Positions 61,311 to 64,000 of a stretch of 64,000 bases of DNA are shown here, one piece after another. The notes beneath the pieces were generated by a model that did no database searches, had not been told where the DNA came from, and saw only the letters and a program-made list of their open reading frames with translations. This DNA is from Flavobacteriaceae bacterium LSUCC0859 (GTDB lineage Bacteria > Bacteroidota > Bacteroidia > Flavobacteriales > Flavobacteriaceae): positions 103,506-167,505 of the forward strand of contig JAKOGP010000002.1 of the NCBI GenBank assembly GCA_022239325.1, in the 5' to 3' direction. The position numbers were made by a program, and so were the translations under genes. Numbering within the stretch: position 1 is the stretch's first letter; the number at the start of each line of letters is the position of its first letter.

Positions 61311-63071
61311 ATGAAACAAGATAAAAATTCCACTAAAAAGAAACACAAAGTATCTATCCTTACTGCCTTTAAAACCATCATTTGGCCCAGGCGTTCTATG
61401 GTTTTTTTAGGGCTTTTACTCATTGTAATTAGTAAGGTGGCGAGTTTTGTTGCCCCGCTCTCCCTAAAAATATTTATGGATGAGATTATTCCCAATAAAG
61501 ACATCGATAGGCTTAAGATCTTAGTGGCTGTGGTAATTTTTGCCATTTTAGTACAGGCCGTCACCTCCTTTTTACTCACTAAAATTCTCTCTGTTCAGGC
61601 ACAATACCTCATTGCAGAACTACGGGCGCAGGTACAGCAAAAAATTCTTGGCCTGCCTATTCGATTTTTTGACAACACCAAATCTGGGGCTCTGGTCTCT
61701 AGAATAATGACAGATGTAGAAGGGGTGAGAAACCTCATAGGTACCGGACTGGTACAACTGGTAGGTGGGACTATTACGGCCGTAGTCTCTTTGGTGCTGC
61801 TCTTACAAATATCGGTGTCCATGACGCTATTCACCCTTATTCCGCTGGCCATATTTGCCGTTATAGCACTCAAAGCCTTTAAAGTCATCCGGCCTATTTT
61901 TAGAGCGAGAGGAAAAATTAATGCAGAGGTCACAGGGCGTCTCACAGAAACCTTGGGCGGTATACGTGTCATTAAAGGGTTTAACGCAGCTCCACAGGAA
62001 GCCAAAGTATTTGAAAAAGGGGTACATGAGCTTTTTGTGAACGTCAAAAAAAGTCTCACAGCCACTGCGTTTATGACCTCTTCTGCCACCTTCCTCTTGG
62101 GTCTAGCAACCACTGGAATTCTGGGAATAGGCGGCTATAAAATCATGATAGATGAATTGAGCTTGGGAGAATTTTTAAGTTTCACCTTTTTACTAGGTCT
62201 CATGGTGGCCCCCATTGTACAGATGAGCAATATTGGAAGCCAACTCACGGAGGCCTTGGCTGGTCTTGACCGCACCGAAGAGCTCATGAATGAAACTGCA
62301 GAGGAAGAAGACCCAAACAGACATATTTCTATAGAACAGCTTCAAGGAGCCATTAGCTTTGAAAAGGTGTCTTTTGCCTATGAAGAAGATAAAGACGTAT
62401 TACACGAGATTAGTTTTAACGCAGCTGCTGGAGAAACCATTGCTCTTGTGGGAAGCTCAGGGTCTGGGAAGTCTACCATTGCTGGGCTGGTGGCCACCTT
62501 TATAAATCCAGACTCAGGCCGTATTTTATTAGATGGCCAGGAGCTCTCTAGTATTACTTTAGAAAGCTATAGAAAACACTTAGGTGTTGTTCTACAGGAC
62601 GAATTCCTCTTTGAGGGCACCATCAGAGAAAATATTTTATACGCCAGACCTCAGGCCTCTGAAAAGGAGCTTCAAGCGGCAGTAGAGGGAGCTTATGTAA
62701 ACGAATTTACAGATCGTTTTGAAGCAGGCCTAGACACGGTTATTGGAGAGCGAGGGGTAAAGCTATCTGGAGGGCAACGCCAAAGAATTGCCATTGCGAG
62801 AGCCATACTGGCCAATCCCAGTATTTTAATTTTAGACGAGGCCACCTCCAATTTAGACACCGAAAGTGAAGCCCTTATTCAGAAAAGTTTGGGAACGCTC
62901 ACCCAAGGCAGGACCACCTTTGTGATTGCTCACAGACTCAGTACCATTAGAAAAGCGCATCAGATTTTGGTCGTAGAAGGGGGTCGTATAGCAGAGCAAG
63001 GTACGCATGAAGAACTCATTGCTTCACAGGGAAGGTATTTCGAGCTTTTTACCTATCAGGCTAAAATATAG
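61311..63071 (+). CDS. ABC exporter, fused membrane and ATPase domains
   Basis: 586 residues. Six membrane spans (about 28-320) form a type IV ABC transmembrane domain, then an ATPase domain with Walker A GSSGSGKST (381-389), Q-loop VLQDEFLFEGT, signature LSGGQRQR and Walker B ILILDEATS. It is a half-transporter that works as a dimer, like MsbA or multidrug exporters. An N-terminal basic tail precedes the first span. The cargo is unknown. It starts 80 bp from the divergent acylase gene and converges with the ferredoxin gene. Confidence 0.92.
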   Translation: MKQDKNSTKKKHKVSILTAFKTIIWPRRSMVFLGLLLIVISKVASFVAPLSLKIFMDEIIPNKDIDRLKILVAVVIFAILVQAVTSFLLTKILSVQAQYLIAELRAQVQQKILGLPIRFFDNTKSGALVSRIMTDVEGVRNLIGTGLVQLVGGTITAVVSLVLLLQISVSMTLFTLIPLAIFAVIALKAFKVIRPIFRARGKINAEVTGRLTETLGGIRVIKGFNAAPQEAKVFEKGVHELFVNVKKSLTATAFMTSSATFLLGLATTGILGIGGYKIMIDELSLGEFLSFTFLLGLMVAPIVQMSNIGSQLTEALAGLDRTEELMNETAEEEDPNRHISIEQLQGAISFEKVSFAYEEDKDVLHEISFNAAAGETIALVGSSGSGKSTIAGLVATFINPDSGRILLDGQELSSITLESYRKHLGVVLQDEFLFEGTIRENILYARPQASEKELQAAVEGAYVNEFTDRFEAGLDTVIGERGVKLSGGQRQRIAIARAILANPSILILDEATSNLDTESEALIQKSLGTLTQGRTTFVIAHRLSTIRKAHQILVVEGGRIAEQGTHEELIASQGRYFELFTYQAKI

Positions 63072-63074
63072 GAG

Positions 63075-63407
63075 CTATTCCTCAGGGGCTAAGCTTACAA
63101 TGAGACCCTCCAGATCTTCTGTCAGAGGAATTTGACATCCCAATCGGCTATTTTCCCTCACATTAAAGGCTTCAGAGAGCATGGCTTCTTCCTCTTCAGA
63201 CTTCTCTGGTAAGCTGTGTTGGCTATTTACATAACATTGGCAGGAGGCACACATGGCCATACCCCCGCAAATCCCAATAGTTCCCTCTGGCGCTAGTTCA
63301 TAAGAACGCACCAATTCCATAAGGTTCATATTCATATCTGTGGGGGCCTGAACTAGATGCTGCTCCCCCGCCCGGTCTACGATTGTGATGTTTATGTCTT
63401 GTGCCAT
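63075..63407 (-). CDS. 2Fe-2S ferredoxin (adrenodoxin type)
   Basis: 110 residues. The cluster ligands are Cys47, Cys53, Cys56 and Cys91 (C-x5-C-x2-C and a distant C in RLGCQIP), with an extra Cys58. The motif ICGGMAMCASC plus the acidic ending match vertebrate-type and bacterial adrenodoxins, which feed electrons to P450s or Fe-S assembly. The adjacent gene encodes a flavin NADP reductase on the same strand, so the two likely form a reductase-ferredoxin pair. Confidence 0.93.
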   Translation of the reverse strand: MAQDINITIVDRAGEQHLVQAPTDMNMNLMELVRSYELAPEGTIGICGGMAMCASCQCYVNSQHSLPEKSEEEEAMLSEAFNVRENSRLGCQIPLTEDLEGLIVSLAPEE

Positions 63408-63469
63408 GGATGTGCTTTTTTAGTAGGACTTTCTACATTCGCTTTGCCTGAGCGCCCAACCTCATTGTA

Positions 63470-64000
63470 TTATTCAATTTTCTTGACCACCGCTTTTGGG
63501 GCTTCTTTTTTAGAGCCATCAAAACCAGTAACTCCTCCTACTGTAGTGTATTTCATCACATATCTTTTCTCAGGAAATATTCTTTGGTAGGCACTCTGGC
63601 ACATGAGGGTGGCCTCATGAAAACCACAGAGAATTAATTTGAGCTTTCCTGGATAGGTATTTACATCTCCAATAGCGTATATTCCAGGAACATTGGTCAT
63701 ATAATCTAGAGTGTTGTCTACCACTATGGCATTTTTTTCTATTTCTATACCCCAATTAGCAATTGGCCCCAGTTTGGGAGACAGTCCAAAAAGAGGAATA
63801 AAAGCGTCTACCTCTTGGGTAATCACTTCCTTGTGACCAGCCATTAGAATGTCTACTGCAGTTAAACGATCTGCTCCGTGAACTCCTACTATTTCTGCGG
63901 GTGTTATGAGCTTTATCTTACCCATATTCTTAAGTTCCTGAACTTTTTCTACGGAGTCTAGAGCCCCTCTAAATTCGTTCCTTCTATGAACCAATGTTAC
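63470..64000 (-). CDS. Ferredoxin-NADP reductase, thioredoxin-reductase-like (partial)
   Basis: At least 177 residues, running off the right edge of the window (the frame is open through 64000). The visible part is the C-terminal half: VTLVHRR-NEFRG (NADP-domain strand), a DAFIPLFGLSP segment, and GIYAIGDVNTYPGKLKLILCGFHEA, the FAD-binding closing motif. The CxxC redox pair of thioredoxin reductase would lie outside the window, but the Lys-rich C-terminal tail and the adjacent ferredoxin support a ferredoxin-NADP reductase of the TrxB-like type. The 5' part is not seen. Confidence 0.85.
   Translation of the reverse strand, partial: VTLVHRRNEFRGALDSVEKVQELKNMGKIKLITPAEIVGVHGADRLTAVDILMAGHKEVITQEVDAFIPLFGLSPKLGPIANWGIEIEKNAIVVDNTLDYMTNVPGIYAIGDVNTYPGKLKLILCGFHEATLMCQSAYQRIFPEKRYVMKYTTVGGVTGFDGSKKEAPKAVVKKIE

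Noticed and set aside
1-64000. CRISPR array, insertion sequence, prophage or integrase
   Set aside because: No regular spaced repeats, no transposase or phage protein seen in any frame I inspected.

Overview
The window looks like the chromosome of a marine member of the Flavobacteriaceae (Bacteroidota). Signs of this are the SusC/SusD pair, lipoproteins whose mature Cys follows a short hydrophobic leader, the near absence of Shine-Dalgarno sequences, promoters of the TTG / TAnnTTTG type, a mevalonate block with an archaeal-type UbiA prenyltransferase, and an arginine operon built around an N-acyl-ornithine carbamoyltransferase. The genus is not determined. I see no insertion sequence, prophage, integrase or CRISPR array.

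Layout. 0.07-7.8 kb (minus strand): an envelope operon read coaX, outer-membrane protein, TPR protein, lptC, small membrane protein, CorC/HlyC-type protein, ppiD. 7.9-9 kb: tRNA-Phe with a very good promoter and terminator, a structured non-coding stretch, a short secreted protein and a possible 31-residue membrane peptide. 9-10.5 kb: a GH32 fructan hydrolase lipoprotein. 10.6-19.8 kb: a glycosyl/nucleoside locus with a DUF2064 (TIGR04282-type) transferase, a purine nucleoside phosphorylase with an Asp where the human enzyme has Asn243, a GH113-like hydrolase, an FAD reductase paired with a membrane polyferredoxin, two GT2 glycosyltransferases and a multi-membrane-span mannosyltransferase-like protein. 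19.8-29.1 kb: an arginine operon (GNAT, argG, argC, proC, argD, argF', argB, argE, argH), preceded by a candidate leader peptide ending Arg-Arg-Arg-Arg-Pro-stop.

29.3-33.3 kb (minus strand): mevalonate decarboxylase, mevalonate kinase, UbiA prenyltransferase and a pseudouridine synthase. 33.4-35.9 kb: TspO, an HI0933-type flavoprotein and a GDPD lipoprotein. 35.9-39.9 kb (minus strand): maltose phosphorylase, beta-phosphoglucomutase and a LacI regulator. Divergent from these, 40.3-59.0 kb is a long plus-strand accessory locus: SusC, SusD, three paralogous ~1090-residue FG-GAP/ASPIC-UnbV lipoproteins with a small lipoprotein inserted, a vanadium-haloperoxidase/PAP2 lipoprotein with all key residues present, a sodium/solute symporter and a small secreted protein. 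A LacI-type palindrome and flavobacterial promoters lie in the 365-bp gap between lacI and susC. 59-64 kb: a penicillin-acylase-family Ntn hydrolase, an ABC exporter, a 2Fe-2S ferredoxin and a truncated ferredoxin-NADP reductase.

Most unusual parts: the SusCD / triple ASPIC-UnbV / haloperoxidase / symporter locus, which has no recognisable polysaccharide depolymerase; the nucleoside-glycosyl locus, which resembles arsenosugar-associated gene sets but lacks ArsM and ArsS; and the putative arginine leader peptide. Functions assigned from family motifs are separated below from inference; no database search was possible.
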